From NCBI GenBank assembly GCA_014380115.1, contig JACMKK010000061.1, positions 1 through 34,885 on the forward strand: a DNA stretch of 34,885 bases. Direction: 5' to 3'. Under the pieces are notes generated by a model, which saw only the letters and a list, made by a program, of their open reading frames with translations, was not told the origin of the DNA and did not search any database. Origin of the DNA: Luteimonas sp. GTDB lineage: Bacteria; Pseudomonadota; Gammaproteobacteria; Xanthomonadales; Xanthomonadaceae. How positions within the stretch are numbered: position 1 is the first letter of the stretch; each line of letters starts with the position of its first letter. Below are positions 17,869 to 27,527 of this stretch, piece by piece. A program made the translations under genes and the position numbers.

Positions 17869-19727
17869 GTGCCCTCGGCATTCCTCCGCTGCGCCTCGCT
17901 CTGGTCGGCAATCCCAACTCCGGCAAGACCGCGCTGTTCAACCTGTTGACCGGCAGCCGGCAGAAGGTGGCGAACTACACCGGCGTCACCGTCGAGCGCA
18001 AAGAAGGCCGGTTGTTGGCGCCATCGGGACGCAGCTACGCCTTGCTCGATTTGCCGGGCGCCTACAGCCTCACGCCGGCGAGCCTCGACGAGGCCATTAC
18101 GCGCGACCTATGTCGTGGCTTCTACCCCGGCGAGCCGGCGCCTGACGTGCTGGTGTGCGTGGTCGATGCCACCAACCTGCGCCTGCATCTGCGCTTCGTG
18201 CTGGAAGTCCGCGAGTTGGGACGGCCGATGGTGGTCGCGCTGAACATGGCCGACGCCGCGCAGCGACGGGGGATTCGCATCGATCGCGAGGCCTTGGAGC
18301 TTGCGCTTGGCATCCCGGTTGTCGAAACCGTGGCGGTGCGCCATAACGGCGCCAAGGCGCTGGTCGAGAGGCTAGAAGCGATCGCCGACAAACCGCATGC
18401 GCCGACGGTTGTGCTGGCGACGGGAGCAGACCTGCACGAGGAGACACGTCGTCTGCTGTCGCTCGCGGTATCGATGCCGACCCGCACCGCCCGCGTCGAC
18501 GACGTGCTCGATCGCTGGTTGTTGCACCCGGTCATCGGCTTGCTGACGTTGACCGCGGTGATGTTCCTGATCTTCCAGGCGGTCTACGCCTGGGCCACGC
18601 CGATGATGGATGCGATTGAGGCCGCGACGGCCTGGCTCGGCGGTGTCGTCGGCAACATATTGCCCGCAGGTCCGCTCAACAGCCTAGTAGTCGACGGCAT
18701 CATTGCCGGACTCGGCGGCGTGATCGTGTTCCTGCCGCAGATCCTGATCCTGTTCGCCTTCATCCTCGCGCTCGAGGAGTCCGGCTACCTGCCGCGCGCG
18801 GCCTTCCTGCTCGACAGGATGATGGCGGGCGCCGGGCTGTCCGGACGCTCCTTCATTCCGCTGCTGTCGAGCTTCGCCTGCGCGATCCCCGGGATCATGG
18901 CGACGCGTTCGATCCAGGATCCGCGCGATCGCATCGCCACGATCATGGTCGCGCCGCTGATGACCTGTTCGGCACGCCTGCCGGTGTACGCCCTGCTGAT
19001 CGGCGCGTTCATCCCGCAGCAGCAGGTCGCCGGTGTCCTCAACCTGCAGGGGCTGGTGCTGTTCGCGCTGTATCTCGCCGGCATCGTCAGCGCGTTGGTG
19101 GTGTCGTTCGTGATGAAGAAATGGCGCCGCGACAAGGGCGAGCATCCGCTGCTGCTGGAGTTGCCGTCCTATCGCGTACCGCATCCGCGCGATCTGCTGA
19201 TCGGCCTGTGGGAGCGCGCGATGATCTTCCTCAAGCGCGTCGGCGGCATCATCCTGGCGTTGACGATCCTGCTGTGGTTCCTGCTGTCGTTCCCGTCGGC
19301 GCCGATCGGCGCGACGATGCCGGCGATCGACTACAGTTTCGCCGGCCGTATCGGCCATGCGATGACCACGATCTTCGCGCCGCTCGGCTTCAACTGGCAG
19401 ATCTGCATCGCGCTGATTCCGGGCATGGCGGCGCGCGAGGTCGCGGTCTCGTCGCTGGCGACCGTGTATGCACTCTCCGCCGCCAACGACGATGCGGCCG
19501 CGCAGGCGCTGACGCCGATCATTACCGACACCTGGTCGCTCGCGACCGCGCTGTCGTTGCTGGTCTGGTTCATTTATGCCCCGCAGTGCATCTCGACCTG
19601 GGCGACGATCAAGCGCGAGACCAACTCGTGGAAGATGATGGCGATCAGCGCGGGATATCTGTTCGCGCTCGCCTACCTGGCATCGCTGCTGACCTACCAG
19701 GTCGCCGTCGCATTGGGGGCCGGATGA
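17865..19727 (+). CDS. feoB: Ferrous iron transport protein B
   Basis: [48 protein letters not shown]...DLPGAYSL; Gate motifs; start at 17865 (ATGA overlap) preferred to the longer ORF. Confidence 0.96.
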   Translation: [620 protein letters not shown]

Positions 19728-19975
19728 GCGCGTCGCTTGCCCTTCAATATCTGGTGATCGCGCTGGCGGTCCTGGCCAGTGCGTGGGTGGTGGCGCGGAA
19801 ACAGTTTCCGGGCGGCGTGAGGCGATTGCGCATCGCCCTGGCGGTGCCGCTGGTGCGTGACGGCCGAGCAGGCTGGCTACGCCGCCTCGGGCTTGCGATC
19901 GCGCCGGCCGGCCGTGCTGGCGGCGGCGACGGCTGTGGCGGCTGCGACAATTGCGATCCGCCTGCGAGCCGGTGA
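19724..19975 (+). CDS. Small FeoB-associated membrane protein with Cys-rich C-terminus (DUF6587-like)
   Basis: MSASLALQYLVIALAVLASAWVVARKQFPGG...RAGGGDGCGGCDNCDPPASR; one TM segment plus CxxCxxC; ATGA overlap with the feoB stop. Not listed as a separate ORF. Confidence 0.75.
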   Translation: MSASLALQYLVIALAVLASAWVVARKQFPGGVRRLRIALAVPLVRDGRAGWLRRLGLAIAPAGRAGGGDGCGGCDNCDPPASR

Positions 19976-20033
19976 AGCGGAAGCGCCGAACCTGTTTTGA
20001 CAGCCCCGCGCATCGATCGACCGAGGAACTCGC

Positions 20034-20246
20034 ATGAACGTACGCGATAGCAATGGCACGGCACTCGCCGAAGGCGACGCGGTGACGGTCATCAAGGACC
20101 TGAAGGTCAAGGGCACGTCCGTGACGCTCAAACGCGGCACGCTGATCAAGAACATCCGGCTGACCGATGACGAGGAGGAGATCGAAGGTAACTCCGACAA
20201 GGTCAAGGGACTGGTTTTGCAGGCGTGCTTTCTGAAGAAAGCTTGA
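20034..20246 (+). CDS. PhnA/YjdM-domain protein (short form without N-terminal zinc ribbon)
   Basis: MNVRDSNGTALAEGDAVTVIKDLKVKGTSVTLKRGTLIKNIRLTDDEEEIEGNSDKVKGLVLQACFLKKA. Confidence 0.85.
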   Translation: MNVRDSNGTALAEGDAVTVIKDLKVKGTSVTLKRGTLIKNIRLTDDEEEIEGNSDKVKGLVLQACFLKKA

Positions 20247-20449
20247 TCAGAACCTCTGCGCGGGAGCGCACGTCGAGGTGCCCCGGGGTGTTTGCTGTCG
20301 TCGCGCCGCAGGTCGAGTCGGGCCCGCTTGCGCCGGAATGACGGCGACGCATATGCGGCGCTGGGCAGCAGCGCGGCGATTGTTACGTGGCTGCCATCGC
20401 TACGTTGGACGATGATTGGTGATCGCGTTGACGAGCGATCCAGCCGTCT

Positions 20450-20815
20450 TCAGTGCTTCTTGCGCGACGGACCGACGCCCTTGCGTTCGACCATCTCCAC
20501 GGTAAGGCTGAAGGTACGCTGCTCGTTGGGATGCAATGCGCCTACGCCGACCACCTGGCGATTGAGTTCTTCACCACGCTCGTTGCGGATGACCAGCACC
20601 ATCGAGTATTCCCAGGCGCCGCCATCGGGCGGATGCTGCAGGGTGCCTTCCACTTGCAGGGGCGAGGCACGCGGCTGCGTGATCTGTTCCGCAGCGCTGT
20701 CGAAGCGCAGGTAGTGCTTGCACGACGGGCACACGCTCGCGCTCTCGAGGATCGTCGTCTTGCAATGGGGGCAGGTGCGGGTCGCACCTGCCGTCCCCGG
20801 CCGCGGGGTGCTCAT
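20450..20815 (-). CDS. Zinc-ribbon protein of unknown function
   Basis: TCPHCKTTILESASVCPSCKHYL (two CxxC) followed by a beta-rich domain; ATGA overlap with the bactofilin stop. Confidence 0.7.
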   Translation of the reverse strand: MSTPRPGTAGATRTCPHCKTTILESASVCPSCKHYLRFDSAAEQITQPRASPLQVEGTLQHPPDGGAWEYSMVLVIRNERGEELNRQVVGVGALHPNEQRTFSLTVEMVERKGVGPSRKKH

Positions 20816-21366
20816 GAGGCGAGTTCGATTTCCGCCTTGCTATGCCCGTTGCTATTCGATTTCGAAGTGTTTTCCTTGCCTTCCCAACCGCATTCGACAT
20901 GGCCGCGGATCTTCGATCCCGCCGCGACGGTCAGCGACCCAGCCTTCAGGTCTCCGGTGAGCACGGCGGTGTCGAGCACCTCGACGCGCTCTGCGGACTC
21001 GACGTTGCCCTCGAGCTCGCCGGCGACGATGACCTTCTTCGCGCGCACGCCACCGTTGAGCTTGGCGCCCTTCTCGATGGTCAGGTCGCCCTGAACGTTG
21101 ACGTCGCCCTTGAACTTGCCGGCGATGCGTACGTGTCCGGCGCCCTCGATCTTGCCTTCGATGGTCAGGCCGGAGGCGATCAGCGATTCCTTGATTTCAG
21201 TTTCCTGCGCCCGGCGCGGCATGGTGGCCGGCGCAAAATCGGTATTGGCCTGCGGCACGGAAGTCGGTGCCGGAGCAGGCGACACGTCGCGTGCGAAGGC
21301 GGGCGTGGGGTCGTTGGCCATCGGCGCGTCCTTCTTGGCCGGGGAGGATTGGTTGAAGATTGCCAT
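20812..21366 (-). CDS. Bactofilin (polymer-forming cytoskeletal protein)
   Basis: IKESLIASGLTIEGKIEGAGHVRIAGKFKGDVNVQGDLTIEKGAKLNGGVRAKKVIVAGELEGNVESAERVEVLDTAVLTGDLKAGSLTVAAGSKIRGHVE. Confidence 0.93.
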   Translation of the reverse strand: MAIFNQSSPAKKDAPMANDPTPAFARDVSPAPAPTSVPQANTDFAPATMPRRAQETEIKESLIASGLTIEGKIEGAGHVRIAGKFKGDVNVQGDLTIEKGAKLNGGVRAKKVIVAGELEGNVESAERVEVLDTAVLTGDLKAGSLTVAAGSKIRGHVECGWEGKENTSKSNSNGHSKAEIELAS

Positions 21367-21414
21367 CGGGGGATGTCCTTTCAAAATTCACGGGATGACG
21401 ACACAGGTCGTGCT

Positions 21415-21436
21415 TGCAGCCTAGCGGCTAGGTGCA
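21415..21436. promoter_or_regulatory. Interrupted palindrome upstream of the bactofilin gene
   Basis: TGCAgCCTAG-cgg-CTAGGTGCA: 9 paired positions with one bulge, about 50 bp upstream of the bactofilin ATG. Confidence 0.35.
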
Positions 21437-21583
21437 CGTCGCGATTGTGATACGGCTCACCAAAATCGCCACGGGACAACGGTTTAGGCCGCTCCTTGTA
21501 CTCTTTACGCGAACCGGCGGCCAGTGCATGCCGACCGCAGTGGCCGGATACGGCGATCCTGCGCGGCGTTCTTGACACCTGCG

Positions 21584-23191
21584 CTACATCCGGAACACCC
21601 CGAACTTCGCTGCCTCGATCGGCGCATTGAGGGAGGCCGAGATCGCCAGGCCGAGCACGCGGCGGGTATCGGCGGGGTCGATGATGCCGTCGTCCCACAG
21701 CCGCGCCGTCGCGTAATAAGGATTGCCCTGGGACTCGTACTGGTCGCGGATCGGCGCTTTGAACTCAGCCTCCTCGTCGGCGCTCCAGGTCTTGCCGGCG
21801 CCCTCGATGCCGTCGCGCTTGACCGTGGCCAGCACCCCGGCCGCCTGATCGCCGCCCATTACGCTGATGCGCGCGTTCGGCCACATCCACAGGAAACGTC
21901 CACCGTAGGCACGCCCGCACATCGCGTAGTTGCCGGCGCCGAAGCTGCCACCGATGATCACCGTGAACTTGGGCACCGACGAGCACGCCACCGCCGTGAC
22001 CATCTTCGCCCCGTCCTTGGCGATGCCGGCGTTCTCGTACTTGCGGCCAACCATGAAGCCGGTGATGTTCTGCAGGAACACCAGCGGGATGCCGCGCTGA
22101 TTGCACAGTTCGATGAAGTGCGCGCCCTTGAGTGCGCTCTCGGCGAACAGGATGCCGTTGTTGGCGATGATGCCGACAGGATAACCGTGCAGGTGCGCGA
22201 AGCCGGTGACCAGCGTCTTGCCGTAGCGCGCCTTGAATTCGTCGAATTCCGAGCCGTCGACGATGCGCGCGATCACCTCCCGGATGTCGAACGGGCGTCG
22301 CGTGTCCTTCGGCACGATGCCGTAGAGCTCGTCGGCCGCGTACAGCGGCTCGCGCGAGGGCCGCACCGCGAGAGACAGCATCTTACTGCGGTTGAGGTTG
22401 CCGACCAGGTTGCGCGCGATCTGCAGCGCGTCGCGATCGTCCTCGGCGAAATGGTCGGCCACGCCGGAGATGCTGGTATGCACGTCGGCACCGCCTAGCG
22501 CCTCGGCATCGACGATCTCGCCAGTGGCTGCTTTCACCAGCGGAGGACCGCCGAGGAAGATCGTGCCCTGTTCCTTGACGATGATGCTCTCGTCGGACAT
22601 CGCTGGCACGTACGCGCCGCCGGCGGTGCAACTTCCCATCACCACCGCGATCTGCGGGATGTTCTCGGCGCTCATGCGTGCCTGGTTGTAGAAGATGCGG
22701 CCGAAGTGCTCGCGGTCCGGGAAGACCTCGTCTTGCAACGGCAGGAAGGCGCCGCCGGAATCGACCAGGTAGATGCACGGCAGGCGGTTCTCGCGCGCGA
22801 TTTCCTGCGCGCGCAGGTGCTTCTTCACCGTCATCGGGAAGTAGGTGCCGCCCTTGACCGTCGCATCGTTGGCGACGACGACGACTTCGAGGCCCTGTAC
22901 GCGACCGATGCCGGCGACCATGCCGGCGCCGGGCGCCGCATTGTCGTACATGCCTTCCGCGGCGAGCGGTGCGATCTCTAGGAACGGCGAACCCGGGTCG
23001 AGCAGGGCGGCAATGCGGTCGCGCGGCAGCAGCTTGCCACGCTCGGTATGGCGATCCCGAGCCTTCTCTCCTCCACCGCCCGCGACGCGCGCGAGGCGGG
23101 CATCGAGTTCCTCGACCAGGGCGCGGTGATATGCGGACGCATCCCGGAACTCCTGCGAGCCCGGATCGAGACGGCTAGTCAGTGCGGGCAT
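21584..23191 (-). CDS. liuB: Methylcrotonyl-CoA carboxylase beta (carboxyltransferase) subunit
   Basis: [71 protein letters not shown]...[14 protein letters not shown]-like [15 protein letters not shown]. Confidence 0.95.
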   Translation of the reverse strand: MPALTSRLDPGSQEFRDASAYHRALVEELDARLARVAGGGGEKARDRHTERGKLLPRDRIAALLDPGSPFLEIAPLAAEGMYDNAAPGAGMVAGIGRVQGLEVVVVANDATVKGGTYFPMTVKKHLRAQEIARENRLPCIYLVDSGGAFLPLQDEVFPDREHFGRIFYNQARMSAENIPQIAVVMGSCTAGGAYVPAMSDESIIVKEQGTIFLGGPPLVKAATGEIVDAEALGGADVHTSISGVADHFAEDDRDALQIARNLVGNLNRSKMLSLAVRPSREPLYAADELYGIVPKDTRRPFDIREVIARIVDGSEFDEFKARYGKTLVTGFAHLHGYPVGIIANNGILFAESALKGAHFIELCNQRGIPLVFLQNITGFMVGRKYENAGIAKDGAKMVTAVACSSVPKFTVIIGGSFGAGNYAMCGRAYGGRFLWMWPNARISVMGGDQAAGVLATVKRDGIEGAGKTWSADEEAEFKAPIRDQYESQGNPYYATARLWDDGIIDPADTRRVLGLAISASLNAPIEAAKFGVFRM

Positions 23192-23280
23192 GCGGGCAGG
23201 GGTCCGGGCGAAGACGGCACAGGATAACCGCTGCGCTCGAATCGCATCCTGCAGGTCTCATCCCGCAGGGTGGCGCAAAC

Positions 23281-23305
23281 AAAAAGACCCGCCGAAGCGG
23301 GTCTT
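23281..23305 (-). terminator. Rho-independent terminator of the 23330-23689 lipoprotein gene
   Basis: Minus strand AAGACCCGC-TTCG-GCGGGTCTTTTTG: perfect stem, UUCG loop, T tract. Confidence 0.88.
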
Positions 23306-23329
23306 CCTGCACAACGTTGGTAAGCCGGA

Positions 23330-23689
23330 TTACTTCTTGGCTTCTTCAGCAGCGGCATCGGCCTTGTCGGCGACGTCTTGAGCGGCATCCGAAGTCGCTT
23401 GGGCGGCATCGGCGGTCGCTTCGCTGGCGGCGGCGGCAGCTTGGTCGGCAGCTTGGTCGACATTCTGGCCAACTTCGGCAGCGGCTTCGCCGGTCGCGGC
23501 AGCGGCGGCATCGACGCCCTGGGCAGCGGCATCACCTGCGGCAGTGGCGGCGTCGGCAGCGGCGGCACCTGCTTCGTCGGCGGCGGTCGCGGCTTCGGAG
23601 GCTTCCTGCTGGGCGGTAGCGGTTTCGTTCTTGCAGGCCGAGAGAGCGAGGACGCTGGCGGCGAGCAGCACAAAGAGCTTGGTGTTCAT
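23330..23689 (-). CDS. Ala-rich low-complexity putative lipoprotein A
   Basis: MNTKLFVLLAASVLALSAC|KNETATAQQEASEAATAADEAG...; lipobox LSAC; mature part dominated by A/D/E. Confidence 0.8.
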   Translation of the reverse strand: MNTKLFVLLAASVLALSACKNETATAQQEASEAATAADEAGAAAADAATAAGDAAAQGVDAAAAATGEAAAEVGQNVDQAADQAAAAASEATADAAQATSDAAQDVADKADAAAEEAKK

Positions 23690-23803
23690 GGGTCTCTCCT
23701 GAGGAGTTGTCTGAAAGGATCTGTCTGGTAAATCTTCGGATCAGGCAACGCCAGTGCGCGTAGCAGCCCGGCAAGCGCCGGCATCTCGTTCACTGACCAA
23801 TGG

Positions 23804-23830
23804 AAAAGCCGCCGGCGAGCCGGCGGCTTT
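23804..23830 (-). terminator. Rho-independent terminator of the 23861-24241 lipoprotein gene
   Basis: aaaagccgccgg-cgag-ccggcggcttt; perfect stem, T tract on the minus strand. Confidence 0.8.
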
Positions 23831-23860
23831 CCACTTCTTGCAACAGCAACTCGGGCGATA

Positions 23861-24241
23861 TTACTTCTTGTCGCCAGTGTTGGTTTCGGCGTCAGCCGAA
23901 GCAGCAGCTTCTTCTGCGCTGTCCTGCGCCTGCTCAGCCGAGTCGGCTGCATTTTCAGCAGCGTCAGCAGCGTCGTCAGCGGCAGTCATATCGCCAGCGC
24001 CGGAAGCGGCGTCAGCCGAGGTGGCGGCAGCGTCAGCAGCAGCAGCAGCAGCGTCGGCACCGGCCTGGGCAGCGTCGGTGGCCATTGCGTCGCCGGTAGC
24101 GGCGGCGTTGTCGGCAGCCTGCTGGGCTTCGCCAGCAGCGTCGGCGGCTTCGGCGGCGGAATCAGCAGCCTGATCCTTGTTGGAGCATGCGGCCAGGGAC
24201 AGGCCCAGAGCCAGCGCGAGCAGCGCCTTGTTGATCGTCAT
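23861..24241 (-). CDS. Ala-rich low-complexity putative lipoprotein B
   Basis: MTINKALLALALGLSLAAC|SNKDQAADSAAEAADAAGEAQQAADNAAATGDAMATDAAQ...; lipobox LAAC; analogous composition to the adjacent gene. Confidence 0.8.
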   Translation of the reverse strand: MTINKALLALALGLSLAACSNKDQAADSAAEAADAAGEAQQAADNAAATGDAMATDAAQAGADAAAAAADAAATSADAASGAGDMTAADDAADAAENAADSAEQAQDSAEEAAASADAETNTGDKK

Positions 24242-24364
24242 GTCAATCTTCCTCGTCGTTTAAAGTTTGGCAACGCGCAACTGCGCGCCGATACCATGAT
24301 GACAAGCCATCCTTGGGTGTCAAGCGGTTGGCCGCTTTTTTTTTGTAAAGACGTTCTTAACTTT

Positions 24365-25540
24365 TCACACGATCTCGACAGCAATGGCGGTCGCTTCGCC
24401 GCCGCCGATGCACAACGAAGCCACGCCCCGCTTGCCGCCCCGGGCCTTCAGCGCGTGCAGCAGGGTGACCACCAAGCGCGCACCACTGGCACCGATCGGG
24501 TGCCCCAGCGCAACGGCGCCACCGTTCACGTTCAGCCTGTCGTGGGGTATGCCGAGGTCCTTCATCGGTGCCATCGCCACGTTGGCGAATGCTTCGTTGA
24601 CTTCAAACAAGTCCACGTCCTCGACCTTCCAGCCTGCTTTTTTCAGCAATTTGTCGATGGCAGTGACCGGTGCCGTCGTGAACCATTCTGGCGCTTGCGC
24701 ATGGGTGGCATGCGCGACGATGCGGGCCAACGGCTGCAAACCGCGCTTGGTGGCTTCTTCAGCGGACATCAATATGGTGGCCGCAGCTCCGTCGGAAATC
24801 TTCGAGGATGAGGCGGCGGTCAGCACACCGTCCTTGCCGAATGCGGCGCGCAATGTCGGGATCTTTGCCAGATCGATCTTGCCGGGTTCCTCGTCGGTGT
24901 CGACGGTGACCTCACCCTTGCGGCCCTTGACGACGACTGGAACGATTTCCGCGGCGAATGCACCGGAGGTGATGGCGGTTTGTGCACGCCTTGCGCTTTC
25001 GGTGGAGTAGGCATCGAGGTCTTCCCGACTGAAACCGTACTTCGCGCAGGCGGCATCGCCGAACACGCCCATGGCCTTGCCGTCATAGGGATTGGTGAGG
25101 CCGTCCCATGCCATGTGGTCGAGGAACTCGGCCGAACCGTAACGCAGGCCCGTGCGCGATCCGTTGAGCAGGTGCGGCGCATTGGTCATCGATTCCATGC
25201 CACCGGCGACGATGACCTTGGCGGAACCGGCCTTGATCAGATCATGCCCGAACATGATCGCCTTCATGCCCGAACCGCAGACCTTGTTGACTGTGGTGCA
25301 ACCGGCAGCAGTGGGAATCCCTGCGGCCAGCGAAGCCTGGCGCGCAGGTGCCTGGCCGAGACCGGCCGGCAGTACGCAGCCCATGATGACTTCATCGACC
25401 TGGTCCGCAGCCAGCCCTGCGTGATCGAGCGCGCCGGTGATCGCGGCCGCGCCAAGGGTGGGGGAGGGCACGCCGGTGAACTGGCCGAGCATGGAACCTA
25501 TGGCGGTGCGTTTGGCACCGACGATGACGATATCGGACAC
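24365..25540 (-). CDS. Acetyl-CoA C-acetyltransferase (thiolase)
   Basis: (GTG start) VSDIVIVGAKRTAIGSMLGQFTGVPSPTLGAAAI...TVNKVCGSGMKAIMFG...NVNGGAVALGHPIGASGARLVVTLLHAL...GVASLCIGGGEATAIAVE. Confidence 0.95.
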   Translation of the reverse strand: MSDIVIVGAKRTAIGSMLGQFTGVPSPTLGAAAITGALDHAGLAADQVDEVIMGCVLPAGLGQAPARQASLAAGIPTAAGCTTVNKVCGSGMKAIMFGHDLIKAGSAKVIVAGGMESMTNAPHLLNGSRTGLRYGSAEFLDHMAWDGLTNPYDGKAMGVFGDAACAKYGFSREDLDAYSTESARRAQTAITSGAFAAEIVPVVVKGRKGEVTVDTDEEPGKIDLAKIPTLRAAFGKDGVLTAASSSKISDGAAATILMSAEEATKRGLQPLARIVAHATHAQAPEWFTTAPVTAIDKLLKKAGWKVEDVDLFEVNEAFANVAMAPMKDLGIPHDRLNVNGGAVALGHPIGASGARLVVTLLHALKARGGKRGVASLCIGGGEATAIAVEIV

Positions 25541-25626
25541 GAATGACTCCGGGAGACAGCGGCGTGGGGCCGTGGAACCGCGATTATCGCGCCGCGCGCT
25601 GCGCTGCGGCAAATTGGACGAAAGGA

Positions 25627-26232
25627 TCAGGCCGGTCTTCGCAAGTACAACTGGCGACCTCGGCCGCCCGCATGCATGGGTTTGAAGCCCTGCGCCAGGA
25701 ACAGGCCCGGAACACCGGTCCAGACGAACGCAGCGGCCTGATGTTCGCCGCTGTCGACCGCCTGCGGATAAGCCTCGATCTCCTCGGCGCCACGCTTACG
25801 CGCGAACGCGACAGCGGCCTCCACCAGCGCCGAGGCGACACCGCGGTTACGCCAACGCGGCGGCACGTAGAAGCAGTTCAACGCCCAGGTACGTGGCGTC
25901 CAGTCGCGCAGCAAGGCCTTGCTGCGTTCGGTGCGCGGGAAGTCCGCACGCGGACCGATTGCGCACCATCCGGCCACCTCGTCGCCGACCAAGGCAAGCA
26001 ATCCTGAGGCCCGTCCGGATTCGACCAGGCGCTTGAACGCGCGCCTGTTCGGTTCGCCCTTGGCCGCGTCCCAGGCCTTGCCACCCATCGGCACGCGCCA
26101 CCACATACACCAGCAACCCCCGCATGCGCCGTTGGCGCCGAACAGCGCTTCGATCACCGGCCAGTCGTCGGCACGCAACGCGCGCGTGTGCAGGTTCGCT
26201 TCGATCGCAGGGCCGGGGTTGCACCGTGCCAT
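25627..26232 (-). CDS. GNAT family N-acetyltransferase
   Basis: ...ANLHTRALRADDWPVIEALFGANGACGGCWCMWWRVP...LNCFYVPPRWRNRGVASALVEAAVAFARKRGAEEIEAYP. Confidence 0.85.
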   Translation of the reverse strand: MARCNPGPAIEANLHTRALRADDWPVIEALFGANGACGGCWCMWWRVPMGGKAWDAAKGEPNRRAFKRLVESGRASGLLALVGDEVAGWCAIGPRADFPRTERSKALLRDWTPRTWALNCFYVPPRWRNRGVASALVEAAVAFARKRGAEEIEAYPQAVDSGEHQAAAFVWTGVPGLFLAQGFKPMHAGGRGRQLYLRRPA

Positions 26233-26241
26233 GCGCGTGCT

Positions 26242-27414
26242 TCAGTGCTTGCCTTCGAACAGTTCGCGGCCGATCAGCATGCGCCGGATCTCGTTGGTGC
26301 CTGCGCCGATCGCATAGAGCTTGGCGTCGCGCAAGATGCGTCCGGTCGGGTATTCGTTGATGTAGCCGTTGCCGCCGAGCGCCTGGATCGCTTCCAGCGC
26401 CACTTGCACGCAGGCATCGGAAGCCTGCAGCAGGCAGCTGGCAGCGTCGATGCGCGACTTGTAGCCCGCGTCGTAGTCGCGCGCGACCTGGTAGGCGAAC
26501 GCGCGCGAGGCCTGCAGCGCGGTGTACATGTCGGCCAGCTTGGCCTGCATGATCCCGAACGTGCCGATCGCGACATCGAATTGCTTGCGCTCGCGCACGT
26601 AGGGCAGGGCGGCATCGAGCGCGGCCTGCATCAGGCCGAGCGGGCCACCGCTGATGACCAGGCGCTCGGTGTTGAGGCCGTTCATCAGCACCTTGACGCC
26701 ATTGTTGACCTCGCCGAGCACGTTCGCGTCCGGAATCTCGCAGTTCTCGAACACCAGTTCCGAGGTGTTGGAGCCGCGCATGCCGAGCTTGTCGAGCTTC
26801 TGCGCCGTCGTGAAACCCGGCATGCCCTTCTCGACGATAAACGCGGTCATGCACTTGCTGCCCGCGTCCTTGCCGGCGGTGCGCATGTAGACGACCAGCA
26901 CGTCGGCCTCGGGACCGTTGGTGATCCACATCTTGTTGCCGTTGGCGACCCAGACATCGCCGCCGCTCTTATCGGTGCGCAACTCGGCGCGGCAGCTCAT
27001 CGAACCGACCACGTCCGAGCCCGCGCCGGGTTCGCTCATCGCCAGCGCGCCCTTCCATTCGCCGCTGCACAGCTTTGGCAGGTACTTCTGCCGCTGTGCC
27101 TCGTTGCCGTTGGCGTAGAGATTGCTGACGCACAAGTTGGAGTGGGCGACGTAGGACAGGCCGACCGAACCCGACGCGCGCGAGATCTCCTCCATCGCGA
27201 CGAGGTGGGCGAGATAGCCCATGTCGCTGCCGCCATACTCGCCAGGCACGGTGATGCCGAGCACGCCCAACTCGCCGAGCTTCGGCCACAGGTCCTGCGG
27301 GAAGACGTTGTCGTGGTCGATTTGCGCCGCGCGCGGCGCGATCTGCGCATCGGCGAAGCGGCGGACCGCGTCGCGCAGTGCATCGATGTCTTCGCCGAGC
27401 GGAAAAGTTCGCAT
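26242..27414 (-). CDS. liuA: Isovaleryl-CoA dehydrogenase
   Basis: [102 protein letters not shown]...[42 protein letters not shown]. Confidence 0.95.
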   Translation of the reverse strand: MRTFPLGEDIDALRDAVRRFADAQIAPRAAQIDHDNVFPQDLWPKLGELGVLGITVPGEYGGSDMGYLAHLVAMEEISRASGSVGLSYVAHSNLCVSNLYANGNEAQRQKYLPKLCSGEWKGALAMSEPGAGSDVVGSMSCRAELRTDKSGGDVWVANGNKMWITNGPEADVLVVYMRTAGKDAGSKCMTAFIVEKGMPGFTTAQKLDKLGMRGSNTSELVFENCEIPDANVLGEVNNGVKVLMNGLNTERLVISGGPLGLMQAALDAALPYVRERKQFDVAIGTFGIMQAKLADMYTALQASRAFAYQVARDYDAGYKSRIDAASCLLQASDACVQVALEAIQALGGNGYINEYPTGRILRDAKLYAIGAGTNEIRRMLIGRELFEGKH

Positions 27415-27527
27415 GATTCGGGGGGTTGCTCTTGGTTAAGTGCGGGTTTGTCGGTGCAGGCATGCGTTGAAAACGATTACCAGCACCGGGCCACTATCAA
27501 GCTACAACCTGCCTCATGCACCCAGCG

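Noticed and set aside
20247-20449. Short ORF and repeat-like text in the phnA/zinc-ribbon spacer
   Set aside because: ORF 20292-20714 runs antisense into the zinc-ribbon gene; the gcgccggaatgacggcgacg fragment only weakly resembles the REP family and has no partner arm.
23754-24173. Ser/Ala-rich plus-strand ORF and other frames across the lipoprotein genes
   Set aside because: Low-complexity DNA opens all frames; only the minus-strand frames have signal peptide + lipobox and correctly placed terminators.
23861-24241. Possible CRISPR-like or tandem-repeat array because of recurrent gcagcgtcagc units
   Set aside because: Units are irregular, codon-periodic and explained by Ala/Asp-rich coding; no conserved repeat with unique spacers.
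24288-24323. Perfect -35 TTGACA on the minus strand (24318-24323) upstream of lipoprotein B
   Set aside because: No acceptable -10 hexamer at 16-18 bp (reads ATCATG); not reported as a promoter.
25627-26232. GNAT protein as a dedicated acyl-CoA dehydrogenase/thiolase partner
   Set aside because: Adjacent and co-directional, but GNATs are promiscuous neighbours; no motif links it to leucine catabolism.
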